Source of the DNA: DASZVB01 sp035545855
GTDB taxonomy: Bacteria; Myxococcota_A; Polyangia; Polyangiales; Polyangiaceae
DNA: 64,000 nucleotides
Reading direction: 5' to 3'
Assembly (NCBI GenBank): GCA_035545855.1
Contig: DASZXK010000206.1
Span: 1 to 64,000 of the forward strand
Shown: piece by piece, positions 16,833 to 25,288 of the stretch
Layout: the number at the start of each line of letters is the position of its first letter
Position numbering within the stretch: position 1 is the first letter of the stretch
Made by a program: the position numbers and the translations under genes
The notes under the pieces: model-generated
Databases searched by the model: none
Told to the model about the DNA's origin: nothing
The model's input: the letters and a program-made list of their open reading frames with translations, nothing else

Positions 16833-17120
16833 ATGAACAACGGCATCCTTTTCAACTGGTCGGTGGCGCTCGGGGGTTGGGCCCTCGGCGGACCGCTCTG
16901 GGCGACCGTCGCGTTCCTTGCCGTCGCGCTCGTGCGCATCTCGCTCGCCTCGAAGGAGACGAACGACGAGGGCGCGCGCCTCCAGCGCCGTCTCGAGCTC
17001 CTCAGCACGCCGTTCGGTCTGGACGATGCTACGGCCGACGACGTCGAACCCGCCGAGGCTCCGAGCTCCGAGAAGCGCGCCATCTCCGGGACGTACCCCC
17101 CGGTTCGTGCCGCGTCCTGA
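16833..17120 (+). CDS. Small single-pass membrane protein, unknown
   Basis: A 95-aa protein with one hydrophobic segment (about 10-38, ALGGWALGGPLWATVAFLAVALV) and a hydrophilic, acidic tail. I recognise no family. A GGAGGA lies about 14 nt before the ATG, which is rather far for a Shine-Dalgarno, but the start is the first Met of the frame and gives a sensible topology. It ends 13 bp before the convergent stop of the kelch protein gene. Confidence 0.6.
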   Translation: MNNGILFNWSVALGGWALGGPLWATVAFLAVALVRISLASKETNDEGARLQRRLELLSTPFGLDDATADDVEPAEAPSSEKRAISGTYPPVRAAS

Positions 17121-17132
17121 GACGTCGCGAGA

Positions 17133-20100
17133 TCAGCCGGTCGCTCCGCGCCTCCGGCGCCGGATCCAGAGACCCGCGATCCCGACCGCGAGCCAGGCGA
17201 CGCTCCGTCCCTCAGGTGCGGGAGACGTCCGACAGCCGCAGCCGCCGTCGCTCTTCACCGCCGCGACGGGCGTGACGCAACCGCCGTCCACGACCACGCC
17301 GCCGTCTCCGCAGCGGGTCGCGCCGAAGACGCATTTCCCGGCGGTGCACGCGGCGTCGCTCGAGCAATCGCCATCCTTCGTGCAGGACGTCAGGCAGGCG
17401 TCCGTGCCGCAGGCGTAGGGAGCGCAGTCGGTCGGCGCGGACGAGCACTCGCCCGAGCCGTTGCAGCGATCGCCGCTCTCCTTGCCGTCGGTGCACGTCG
17501 TTCCGGTGGCGCCACAGGAGACGTCCGCGCCCGGGTAGATGCAGATCGTCCGGGCGAGGCCGTTGCACGTGCCGCCGCACGGGTCCGAGCCGGCGCATGC
17601 CGTCCGTGTGCCGTGGGGCGGCCCGCTGACGGGGGAGCACGTTCCCTCGTTCCCCGAGACGTCGCAGGCCTCGCACTGGCCGCCACACGCCTGGTCGCAG
17701 CACACTCCGTCCACGCAGAACGTCGACGTGCAGTCGGTGCCGGTCTTGCAGGCCGCGCCGTCGTCCGCGCGCGCGCACTCGCCGCCGGTGCAGTGCGCGC
17801 CCGTCGCGCAGTCCGCGTCCTTCGTGCAGGTCGTCTTGCACGCCGCGCTCGTCGTATCGCAGCGGTAGGGCACGCAGCTCGTCGTCTCGGGCGTGCAGTC
17901 TCCGCCGGATCCGCAGGTCGCCGCCGCCGCCGCGGTCTCCGTATCGACGCACTTCGCCGCGGCGCACGCCTTACCCTCGTTCGGGGACTTGCAGGCGGAG
18001 ACACCGTCGCACGTCCCGGCGCCGAGGCAGACACCCGTGCCGAGCGTCCCGCATTCCCCGTCCGGATCCGTTCCCTGCTTCACCGCCCCGCACGTACCGT
18101 CCGCCCCGGAGCCCTTCTTCGCGGCCGTGCATGCCTGGCACTCCCCGCTGCAGGCGGTGTCGCAGCAGACGGAGTCGACGCAGTGCCCGCTCGTGCAGTC
18201 CGCGTCGTCGGCGCAGGCGTTCGCGGTGCAGGAGGTGGAAGCGTAGCTTTCGCAGGCCCCCTTGCCGTCGCAGAGGCCGTCCTTCTGGCACGCGGGAGCG
18301 CCGTCGTCCTTGCAGTCGCCGCGCGGATCCTTGCCGGCGGAGACCGCTCCGCACGTCCCGTTCGGCTTCCCCGTGGCCGCGACGGCGCACGCCGTGCACG
18401 GGCCGTCGCAGGCGCTCTCGCAGCAGAAGCCGTCCGCGCAGAACCCCGATGCGCACGACGCGCCCGCCGTGCACGCGACGCCGTTCGCGTCCAGGGACAG
18501 CACCTCCGCCGTGTCCAGGGAGCCCGTGGCCGCCGCCGCGCCGCCCGCGACCAGGACACGCCCGTCCGCGAGGAGCGTCGCGGTGTGGTAGGCGCGGGCG
18601 CCGACCAGATCCGGCAAGGCCGACCAGGTCTTCCCGTCGGGGTCGTAGAGCTCGGCGCTCTTCAGATAGCCGGACACGGCCCCCTGGGCGTTTCGCGTCG
18701 TGCCGCCCGTGACGATCGCGGCTCCGTTCGCGAGCGCCGTCAACCGGTGGTCGGCGCGCGCCGTCGCGAGCGCGCCGACCTTCACGAAGCTCCCCGTCGA
18801 ACTCTGGTAGACCTCGGCGTCCGCGAGCGCCTTCTTCGTGCTTCCCTGGTAGCCGCCGGCGACGAGCAGCGCGCCCGAGTCGAGGACGGCCGCGTCGAAT
18901 TCTCTTCGTGCCTGCGACAGCGACGGCGCCCCCGCCCATGAGGTCCCCGAAAGCCGCTCCACGGAGGCGAGGTCGCCGACCGTGTCCGACGTGGAACCGC
19001 CCACGACGACCGGCGAGCTCGGTGGCAGCATCCCGCCGACCGCGCCGAGGCGCTTGTTCGTCAGGCGGCCGATGTCCGTCCACTTCTCGGTGCCGACGTC
19101 GAACGTCTCCGCGGCGTCCGTCGCGGCGCCCGCGGCGTCCGTGCCGCCCGCGACGACCACGCCGGTCCCCGAAGGCGCGATCGCCGGAGCGCGCCTCGCC
19201 GTGATCAGCGAGGCGACGGCGCGGAACTTCCCCGCGGACGTCTCGTAGAGCTCCGTCGTGCCGAGCGCGGCCGTCGCGCCCGCCCCTCCCGTCACGAGGA
19301 CGGCGTCCGTCGAGAGCCGCGCCGCGACGTGGAACGCGCGCGCGTCCGTCATGGATCCCGTGGCCGCGAACGTGCCCGTCCCCGGGTCCCAGAGCTCGGC
19401 CGTCTTCGAGCGAACCGGCGCCGCCGTCGTCCCGGACTCTCCGCCCGCGACGAGCACCTTGCCCGTCGCGAGGAGCGTCGCCGTGTGCCCGCGGCGAGCC
19501 TCGATCATCGTGTTCGTCGTCGCGGTCCACTTCGGATCCACCTCCGCGGGGTAGTCGAGCGGAGCGTCCGCGAAGGAGACCACCACCCGGCAGACCTCCG
19601 AGCCCGGCGGCACCGTCGGACGGCCCCAGGGCCCGCTCGGATCCCGATCCACGGCGCAGCCGGAGACGTCGACGTGCGCCGCGTGGTTCCCGCGAGCGTC
19701 CGTCACGAACGGCGCGGCCATCCGGAGACGAGGAGCGCCACCCGCGTCGAGGAACTCGAGGACGTCCGAGACGAGCCGGAGGCCGCTCACGCCGCTCGTC
19801 TGCACGCGGTACGCCGTCGCCCGGACCCGCGGCGCGCTCGAGTAGCGCACGAAATCTTCGAGAACGCCGCCTTCGGCGCGGAAGCGGACGTCGCTCTTCT
19901 CCGGGCCGGCGCCCGGAAACACGACGACGTCGGGGCCTCTCGTGCCCGTTCGCGACGTCGCGCCTTCCAGCCGGAACGCGACGCTCATCGCCGACCCCGG
20001 GTCGACGAGGCTCGCCGGTGCGTCCGCGCTCCGCGGGAGCCGCGCTCGCGTCGCCGTGCGGGAGGATGCCCCGGAGAGTGCTTCTGCGCTCACCGTGAAG

Positions 20101-20147
20101 CTCAGGGCGATGCCCAGAGCCCGAACCAGCGTTCTTTCGGATGCCAT
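17133..20147 (-). CDS. Large kelch-repeat, Cys-rich surface protein with MYXO-CTERM-like tail
   Basis: A 1004-aa exported protein. Residues 1-25 form a weak signal peptide (LGIALSFTVSAEALSGA). An unassigned N-terminal domain runs to about 210. Kelch-type repeats follow (about 213-555) with recurring ARxxHTATLL, VLVAGG and ELWDPGTGTF units, suggesting a beta-propeller. A Cys-rich region (about 557-960) repeats CxxGFCxDGVCC and CDGPCxAC patterns. The last 35 residues carry CGC, a hydrophobic segment (VAWLAVGIAGLWI) and an Arg tail, the arrangement of the MYXO-CTERM sorting signal. It is probably processed and displayed on the cell surface. The Cys repeats look internally duplicated. Confidence 0.85.
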   Translation of the reverse strand: MASERTLVRALGIALSFTVSAEALSGASSRTATRARLPRSADAPASLVDPGSAMSVAFRLEGATSRTGTRGPDVVVFPGAGPEKSDVRFRAEGGVLEDFVRYSSAPRVRATAYRVQTSGVSGLRLVSDVLEFLDAGGAPRLRMAAPFVTDARGNHAAHVDVSGCAVDRDPSGPWGRPTVPPGSEVCRVVVSFADAPLDYPAEVDPKWTATTNTMIEARRGHTATLLATGKVLVAGGESGTTAAPVRSKTAELWDPGTGTFAATGSMTDARAFHVAARLSTDAVLVTGGAGATAALGTTELYETSAGKFRAVASLITARRAPAIAPSGTGVVVAGGTDAAGAATDAAETFDVGTEKWTDIGRLTNKRLGAVGGMLPPSSPVVVGGSTSDTVGDLASVERLSGTSWAGAPSLSQARREFDAAVLDSGALLVAGGYQGSTKKALADAEVYQSSTGSFVKVGALATARADHRLTALANGAAIVTGGTTRNAQGAVSGYLKSAELYDPDGKTWSALPDLVGARAYHTATLLADGRVLVAGGAAAATGSLDTAEVLSLDANGVACTAGASCASGFCADGFCCESACDGPCTACAVAATGKPNGTCGAVSAGKDPRGDCKDDGAPACQKDGLCDGKGACESYASTSCTANACADDADCTSGHCVDSVCCDTACSGECQACTAAKKGSGADGTCGAVKQGTDPDGECGTLGTGVCLGAGTCDGVSACKSPNEGKACAAAKCVDTETAAAAATCGSGGDCTPETTSCVPYRCDTTSAACKTTCTKDADCATGAHCTGGECARADDGAACKTGTDCTSTFCVDGVCCDQACGGQCEACDVSGNEGTCSPVSGPPHGTRTACAGSDPCGGTCNGLARTICIYPGADVSCGATGTTCTDGKESGDRCNGSGECSSAPTDCAPYACGTDACLTSCTKDGDCSSDAACTAGKCVFGATRCGDGGVVVDGGCVTPVAAVKSDGGCGCRTSPAPEGRSVAWLAVGIAGLWIRRRRRGATG

Positions 20148-20269
20148 GGAGCCCTCCCGGGCACTGGGCTCGAGCGAACGAGCCCGCCGGTCGATCCACG
20201 GAGTCTACCCCCAGCGTGCTTCGCCCCGAAAGGCCCCTCAGCCGGCGTTCCGCGACCGTGGCCGAGGCG

Positions 20270-21397
20270 TCAGAGCGTGCCCTCGTACACCCGATACTTC
20301 TTGTAGATCTTCCCCCCCATCATCTTGATCGCGACGTTCACGGGCCCGTTGTCCTCGAGCGTCCAGGAGAGCTCGCCCCAGCGGTACCCGGCGCGGCGTC
20401 CCGCGTCGTTCATCTTCGAGTAGAGATAGATGCTGAGTGCCGCGTATTTGCGCTGGTGGCGGTACTTCTTCTTGATGCCGAGGAGCGCGAGGCGCGCGGT
20501 GCGCGTGCCCTCCACCTTCAGACGGTACACGAGCTTCGCGGCTCCCGTCGGCAGGAGCTTTCCGCCGAGGTCCGCGATGGCCTCGTTCAGGTTCGGCGTC
20601 GCGACGGCGACGGCCGCCGGCTCACCGTCCACGTAGGCGATGTACGTGATCTCGGGGTCGATGATGAGGCGAAGGTCCTTCGCCATCTTCCGGAGCTCGG
20701 CCTCGGTGAAGGGGACGAACCCCCAGTTGTCCGACCAGGCGTCGTTGAAGATGTCCATCACGATGCGGACGTCCCGCTCGAGGTGCTTCATGTCCACGTG
20801 CCGGGCGCTCACCTCGGGGAGCTGCTCGATCTCCCGCGTCGCCTTCGCGGCGCGCTCCGGGATGTCGCCGACCTCGTAGCGCCAGGCATAGAAGTCCTTC
20901 TCCTTGTGGAGGCCGGTCTTCTCTATGAGGCCACCCTGGTACGTCCGGTGGTGCGCCATGAACATCATGGGCGGCGTGTCGAAGCCGTCCACGAGGCACC
21001 CGAGCTCCTCGTTGATGCAGAGGGAGAGGGGGCCGCGGATCTTCTTCATGCCGCGGTCCCGGAGCCAGCGCCTCGCGGCGTCCATCAGCGCGTTCGCGAC
21101 TTCCTCGTCGTCTATCGTGTCGAAGAAGCCGAAGAACCCGATGTCGTCCTTGTAGCGCGTGAGGTGGAGGCGATCGATCTGCGCCGTGCAGCGCCCCACG
21201 GGCCAGCCGTTCCGGTAGGCGACGAAGGTCGTCCCCTCCGCGTGCTCGAAGAACGGGTTCGACTTCGACAGCTGGTCCTTGACCATCATGTCTAGCGGAC
21301 GGACGTAGTTCCGATCCCCCTGGTAGACGTAGTCCACGACATCCAGGAAATCCTTCAGATTTCCGCCAAGCTTCGTCTCGCGCACCTCGACGGCCAT
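20270..21397 (-). CDS. GNAT-like acyltransferase next to SPT gene
   Basis: A 375-aa soluble protein with the general layout of large GNAT-type acyltransferases: KIRGPLSLCINEELGCLVDGFD, an aromatic central region (FYAWRYEVG), then DIFNDAWSDNWGFVPFTEAEL and ITYIAYVDGEPAAVAVATPNLNEAI before a helix ending KKYRHQRKYAALSIYLYSKM. I cannot name the substrate. It lies downstream of, and on the same strand as, the serine-palmitoyltransferase-like gene (268 bp apart). An N-acyltransferase step in sphingolipid synthesis is therefore an attractive hypothesis. The start is ATG at 21397 (MAVEVRETK); the longer frame to 21607 is Arg/Pro-rich and rejected. Confidence 0.75.
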   Translation of the reverse strand: MAVEVRETKLGGNLKDFLDVVDYVYQGDRNYVRPLDMMVKDQLSKSNPFFEHAEGTTFVAYRNGWPVGRCTAQIDRLHLTRYKDDIGFFGFFDTIDDEEVANALMDAARRWLRDRGMKKIRGPLSLCINEELGCLVDGFDTPPMMFMAHHRTYQGGLIEKTGLHKEKDFYAWRYEVGDIPERAAKATREIEQLPEVSARHVDMKHLERDVRIVMDIFNDAWSDNWGFVPFTEAELRKMAKDLRLIIDPEITYIAYVDGEPAAVAVATPNLNEAIADLGGKLLPTGAAKLVYRLKVEGTRTARLALLGIKKKYRHQRKYAALSIYLYSKMNDAGRRAGYRWGELSWTLEDNGPVNVAIKMMGGKIYKKYRVYEGTL

Positions 21398-21664
21398 GGG
21401 CCTTGGTAGTCGCGGACGGGGAGGGGCGTCAATCGCAGGGGATCGGTCACCGGAGTCGGCAGGATGCGATGCCCCACCCGGCATCCCGCGTCGCGGGCTG
21501 CCGACCGCCCCCGATGTCGGTGCTCGCCCGGCAGCCGGGCTCCGCGCCGCCATGGGGCGGTCAGCGACCTGTCGCGGAGATCCGTCGCACACCCTCCGTG
21601 GCGCCACGTGACGTGACAGGAGATCGCGGGGTGTGTGCGTCCGAGAGAGCGACGACGGCGAGCA
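21398..21664. other. Intergenic region between SPT-like and GNAT-like genes
   Basis: 267 bp with no convincing gene. It contains several small inverted repeats, for example CCCGCG-T-CGCGGG near 21486-21498, but no hairpin followed by a T run. It may hold a promoter for the GNAT-like gene; I see no clear boxes. Confidence 0.4.
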
Positions 21665-23299
21665 TCAGATGACGCCGAACTTCTTGCCGGCCTTGTAGAA
21701 GGCCTCGAGGCCTCGATCGAGGTGGTGCCGCTCGTGCGTCGCCATGTAGCTCGTGCGGAGCATGGCGTGCTTCGGCGGAACTCCGGGGGAGATGAACGGG
21801 TTCACGTAGACGCCCTGCTCCTCGAGGAGGTCCTTCCACATCATGAGCGTGCGGAGGTCCTGGCGGATGTAGATGGGGATGACGGCCGTCTCCGTCTTTC
21901 CGAGCTCGAAGCCCATCTTCGCGAGCTCCGTGCGCATGTAGGTGAAGTTCTCGCGCAGCTTGTCGATGCGCCAGCTCTCCTCCTTCATGACGTCGAAGGC
22001 GGCCATGGCGGCCGCGACGTTCGGCGGGGCCGCGCTCGCGGCGAACATGAAGCTCGGCGCGAAGTGCTGGATGTAGTCGAGGACCTTGCGCTCCCCGACG
22101 AGCCAGCCGCCGATACTCGCCATGGACTTGGAGAAGGTGCCGCTGATGAGGTCCACCTGATCTTGCAGGCCGAACTGGTACGCGGTGCCGCGGCCGCCGG
22201 GGCCGATGACTCCGAGCGCGTGCGCGTCGTCCACGAAGATGCGCGCGCCGTGCTTCTTCACGACGGGGACGAGCTTGTCCAGACACGCGATCTCGCCCTC
22301 CGCACTGAAGACGCCGTCCGTGATGACGAGCGCGCCCTCGCCGTCTTCCAGGCGGGAAAGAGCGGCGTCGAGCGAATCCGCATCCGAGTGCTTGTAGCGG
22401 ACGAGGCGGGTGCCCGCGGCCTGGCCGAGGCGCACGCCGTCGTAGAGGGATGCGTGGACGTTCCGGTCGATCACCGCGACGGTGCGCTTGTTGGAGAGGA
22501 GCGCGGCGCAGGTGGCGAGGTTCGCCTGGTAGCCGGTCGTGAAGACGAGGGCCGATTCCTTCTTGAAGAAGTCGGCGAGCTTCTCCTCGAACTCGTTGTG
22601 CAGCTTCATCGAGCCGTTCACGAGACGGGACCCCGTCATGCTCGTCCCGAAGCGGTCGATGGCGGCCTTGGCCGCTTCCCGGACCTTCGGGTGCGTCGTG
22701 AGGCCGAGGTAGTTGTTCGACCCGAACATGACCACGCGGCGGCCGTCGATCACGGCCTCGGGGCCGTCGTTCAGATCGAGCGGACGGAAGAACGGATACA
22801 TGCCGATCTTCCGCGCGTTGTCCGCGGCGAGGAACTGATACGCCTTCTCGAAGACGTCCTTCCCGCCGATGCCGGCGAGGGACGTCCGCTCCTTGAGCGC
22901 CTGGTCGAGCGTCGCCGTGTTGCCGCCGGTGATGGGCGGGCGGTCGGACGACGGCGACTTCGCGATGCTGATGCCCCCGTCGTGGCCGTTCGCGTGGCCG
23001 TTCGCGCCGTGGCCGTTCGTGTGGCCGTTCGTGGCATGTCCGTTCTTCGCGTGGCCGTTCGTCCCGTTCTTCGCTCGAACGGGCGGCGCCGATTCACCGA
23101 TGAAGTCGTCCAGAGCCGGATCCACGGCGGGGAGATCGTGGCCGTTCAGCAGCACCTTCCACGCCGCGCGCATGCGGGTCCGCGCATCCAGGACGCCTTC
23201 CGCCGCCTTCATGACCCGGTCGTCCGAGATGAAGCGCATCACGGTCGGGTTCATGACGAGCCGCTTGCTCCGGTCGGTGATTCTCTTGGTCAGGCCCAT
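21665..23299 (-). CDS. Alpha-oxoamine synthase, serine-palmitoyltransferase-like
   Basis: A 544-aa PLP enzyme of the alpha-oxoamine synthase family (SPT, KBL, BioF, HemA), predicted to condense an acyl thioester with an amino acid. Core motifs: FGSNNYLGLTTHPKV, GTSMTGSRLVNGSMKLHNEFE, VIDRNVHASLYDG, FVDDAHALGVIGPGGRGT and the Schiff-base Lys391 in SGTFSKSMASIGGW. The GTFSKS-x-ASIGG form is closest to serine palmitoyltransferases. The catalytic core is preceded by an unusual extension of about 150 residues with a linker of six Asn-Gly-His repeats (77-109). The protein is therefore well above the usual length of about 400 aa. A fair promoter lies about 110 bp upstream. Confidence 0.86.
   Translation of the reverse strand: MGLTKRITDRSKRLVMNPTVMRFISDDRVMKAAEGVLDARTRMRAAWKVLLNGHDLPAVDPALDDFIGESAPPVRAKNGTNGHAKNGHATNGHTNGHGANGHANGHDGGISIAKSPSSDRPPITGGNTATLDQALKERTSLAGIGGKDVFEKAYQFLAADNARKIGMYPFFRPLDLNDGPEAVIDGRRVVMFGSNNYLGLTTHPKVREAAKAAIDRFGTSMTGSRLVNGSMKLHNEFEEKLADFFKKESALVFTTGYQANLATCAALLSNKRTVAVIDRNVHASLYDGVRLGQAAGTRLVRYKHSDADSLDAALSRLEDGEGALVITDGVFSAEGEIACLDKLVPVVKKHGARIFVDDAHALGVIGPGGRGTAYQFGLQDQVDLISGTFSKSMASIGGWLVGERKVLDYIQHFAPSFMFAASAAPPNVAAAMAAFDVMKEESWRIDKLRENFTYMRTELAKMGFELGKTETAVIPIYIRQDLRTLMMWKDLLEEQGVYVNPFISPGVPPKHAMLRTSYMATHERHHLDRGLEAFYKAGKKFGVI
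22973..23071 (-). repeat. In-frame Asn-Gly-His repeat tract in the SPT-like gene
   Basis: A degenerate tandem tract encoding NGH six times within residues 77-109 of the alpha-oxoamine synthase, with one or two Ala/Thr/Lys/Gly residues between copies. The DNA repeat is built on AACGGCCAC-like units (minus strand). It is likely a flexible, possibly metal-binding linker, and could vary in copy number between strains. Confidence 0.85.
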
Positions 23300-23405
23300 C
23301 CTGGTTTGCTCCTGGGGCGGTATCGATCAGCGCGTCTCGAAGGACGTCTGGTTCAACCACACGAAGGCTGCTCGTTCGTCGAAGCGGGCTTTCGCGCTCG
23401 CGTAC

Positions 23406-23434
23406 GCTATCGCGCAAAAGACACCCTAAGTCAA
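23406..23434 (-). promoter_or_regulatory. Candidate sigma-70 promoter of the SPT-like gene
   Basis: On the minus strand TTGACT (23434-23429) is followed after exactly 17 nt by GATAGC (23411-23406). The -35 is a five-of-six match and the -10 is weak. It would start a transcript with a leader of about 100 nt before the ATG at 23299. Confidence 0.42.
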
Positions 23435-23442
23435 CGAGAGCG

Positions 23443-24237
23443 CTAGTGGTCTGGCCACTTGTCGGAACCCTCGTCGTCGAGTTCCAGCGCGTGGAGACAC
23501 AGCCCATCGGGAGGCGCCGTCATGCCGAGGTCGCTCCGCTCGAGAGTGGAAAGCGCTCTTCGCACCGCGCCCGGTTCGAGCCGCCCGCGACCGACGTCGA
23601 CGAGCGTGCCGGCGATGATCCGCATCATGCGGTGAAGAAAGCGATCTCCGACGACCTCGACCACGACGAGGCGCGGATCGTCCGCTGCCGTGTCGACGGC
23701 GGCGCGAAATATCGTGCGCACCGTCTCCGTGCGCGCATCCATTGCGCTCCGGAATGCGCGAAAATCGTGCTGTCCCAGCAACGCCTCGGCCTCGCGCCGC
23801 ATGAGGTCGTGGTTCAACCTCTCCGGAACACGCCACGAGCGGTGGCGGAGGAACGGGTCCCGGACCTCCGAGGGGAAGATCGTGTAGCGGTACGTCTTCT
23901 TCACGGCGTGGTCGCGCGGATCCCATCCTGGCGCGACGCGCGCCGCGGAGACGATGGCGATCTCGTCGCCCGCGTGTCGCGAGAGCGAGAGCACCCAGCC
24001 TCGCGACGGAATGTCGAGCGACGCGTCGAACGCGACTCGCTGCGCGCGCGCGTGCACGCCCGCGTCGGTACGACTCGCGCCGCGGACGAGCGACGCGTTC
24101 GGATCGACGGCTCGCACTGCGCCCTCGAGCTCGCCCTGAACGGTGCGCGCGTGCGGCTGTCTCGCGAACCCGGAGAAGCGAGTGCCGACGTACGCGACCG
24201 TGAGCAGGACACCGAAGCGCGCGGCGTCGTCCATCAC
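23443..24237 (-). CDS. truA: tRNA pseudouridine(38-40) synthase TruA
   Basis: A 264-aa pseudouridine synthase that modifies positions 38-40 in the tRNA anticodon arm. The family signature is present: YVGTRFSGFARQP, catalytic Asp58 in GASRTDAGVHA, KKTYRYTIFP, GQHDFRAF and the C-terminal VVGDRFLHRMMRIIAGTLVDVGRGR. The length is normal for bacterial TruA. It starts 16 bp after the stop of a small lipoprotein gene and looks like the end of a long co-directional run. The ATG at 24237 or the next Met codon (24234) could be the start. Confidence 0.93.
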   Translation of the reverse strand: MMDDAARFGVLLTVAYVGTRFSGFARQPHARTVQGELEGAVRAVDPNASLVRGASRTDAGVHARAQRVAFDASLDIPSRGWVLSLSRHAGDEIAIVSAARVAPGWDPRDHAVKKTYRYTIFPSEVRDPFLRHRSWRVPERLNHDLMRREAEALLGQHDFRAFRSAMDARTETVRTIFRAAVDTAADDPRLVVVEVVGDRFLHRMMRIIAGTLVDVGRGRLEPGAVRRALSTLERSDLGMTAPPDGLCLHALELDDEGSDKWPDH

Positions 24238-24253
24238 GGACGCGCGGGCGCGA

Positions 24254-24616
24254 TCACGGTCCGCCGTCGACGTCCAACGTCACGGCTTCGCCGTTCGGCG
24301 TGAGACATCGCTGTCCGGTCGGGTCCCCGTTCGGGTTCGCGATCTGGGTCGCTTCCTTGATGTTCTTGTTCAGCTGGTCGAGCTCGGCCTGCGTGAACTG
24401 CCCGGGCTGCCCGCCGTACCCCGGCTTCACCAGCTCCCAGTGCCCGGCGTTTCCGCCCGTGCCGCCCGTGCCCGGGACGAACTGGTACTGGTAGAGCCCG
24501 ATCTCCGGGCAGTGGTCTCCCGCTCCAATCCCCTTGCCGTCTTCGCCGCACGCGACGGCCGCGAGCGCGAGGACGAGCGCACCAGCGATTCGGGCCATGG
24601 GGCGAGGATCGCTCAT
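24254..24616 (-). CDS. Small lipoprotein, unknown
   Basis: A 120-aa protein with a lipoprotein signal (MARIAGALVLALAAVAC, lipobox AVAC, then GED). The mature part is hydrophilic with Gly-rich patches (GTGGTGGNAG) and a Gln-rich helix. No family is recognised. ATG 24616 overlaps the stop of the upstream AgmX-like gene as ATGA, favouring it over the internal ATG at 24598, although both leave an intact signal. Confidence 0.75.
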   Translation of the reverse strand: MSDPRPMARIAGALVLALAAVACGEDGKGIGAGDHCPEIGLYQYQFVPGTGGTGGNAGHWELVKPGYGGQPGQFTQAELDQLNKNIKEATQIANPNGDPTGQRCLTPNGEAVTLDVDGGP

Positions 24617-25203
24617 TTTCCGGTCTTCGGCATGAAGGAAATCGGAACGTTCACCTTCACGCAGCCCCCCGTGGGCGCCGGGAAGGTCCCGGAACGGAAC
24701 TTCTGGAGCACGCAGGAAGCGACCGACGGGTCCCCGAGGGAGTCGCTCGCGAGGCTCGCGCCGCAGGCCTGCCCGTGCGACCCAATGGTGACGCTGACCA
24801 GCAGCTTTCCCTGCAGCATCTGGTTTTGACGCAGCGCGCGCTCGTAGCAGCCCCGAACGCTTCCGGCGGCCCCGCTCAAGGCGGAGCGAAGCTGCGCCCC
24901 GACCTCTCCCTTGCAGTCCCCGCTGCAGCCGCCGCCGCCCGAAGAGACGATCGTGCGCTTCTTCGGGCCCTCGTCCTTCTTGCCCGCGTCCGGCTCGACG
25001 GGCGGCGGGGGAGGCGGCGCTTCGTCGAAATGCGGCGCAGTGGGGGCCGTGTTGATGGCAGACACGGCCGGAGGCGGTGCTTCCTTGCCGCCGAACTTCC
25101 AGTAGAGGAGGCCGCCCATGGCGAGGAGCATCAAGATCACCGCGCCGATGAACGCTCTCCCACCGTGGTGGGTCGGGGTGGGCGGCAACGAAGTGTTAGG
25201 CAT
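24613..25203 (-). CDS. AgmX/PglI-like membrane protein
   Basis: A 196-aa protein anchored by one membrane helix (about 16-37, FIGAVILMLLAMGGLLYW). A Pro/Asp-rich linker (about 43-80) follows, then a C-terminal domain with the typical CYERALRQNQMLQGKLLVSV pattern, further Cys (CGASLASD, SCVLQKFRSGTFP) and a final beta-strand. This is the AgmX/PglI C-terminal family common in Myxococcota and related to TonB C-domains. It is coupled to a downstream lipoprotein by ATGA overlap and lies 85 bp after rsmD. An envelope role is inferred. Confidence 0.75.
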   Translation of the reverse strand: MPNTSLPPTPTHHGGRAFIGAVILMLLAMGGLLYWKFGGKEAPPPAVSAINTAPTAPHFDEAPPPPPPVEPDAGKKDEGPKKRTIVSSGGGGCSGDCKGEVGAQLRSALSGAAGSVRGCYERALRQNQMLQGKLLVSVTIGSHGQACGASLASDSLGDPSVASCVLQKFRSGTFPAPTGGCVKVNVPISFMPKTGK

Positions 25204-25288
25204 CCCGTTTTCCTCTGTGGATACGCGCGTCTCTAGAGACCAAAGGGGGGCTACTATAACAAAGGCCCGCAGATTTTCGTCCGGCGTT

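Noticed and set aside
21635..23446. 603-aa open frame antisense to the SPT-like gene
   Set aside because: Arg/Val/Glu/His-rich shadow of a well-supported gene; no motifs.
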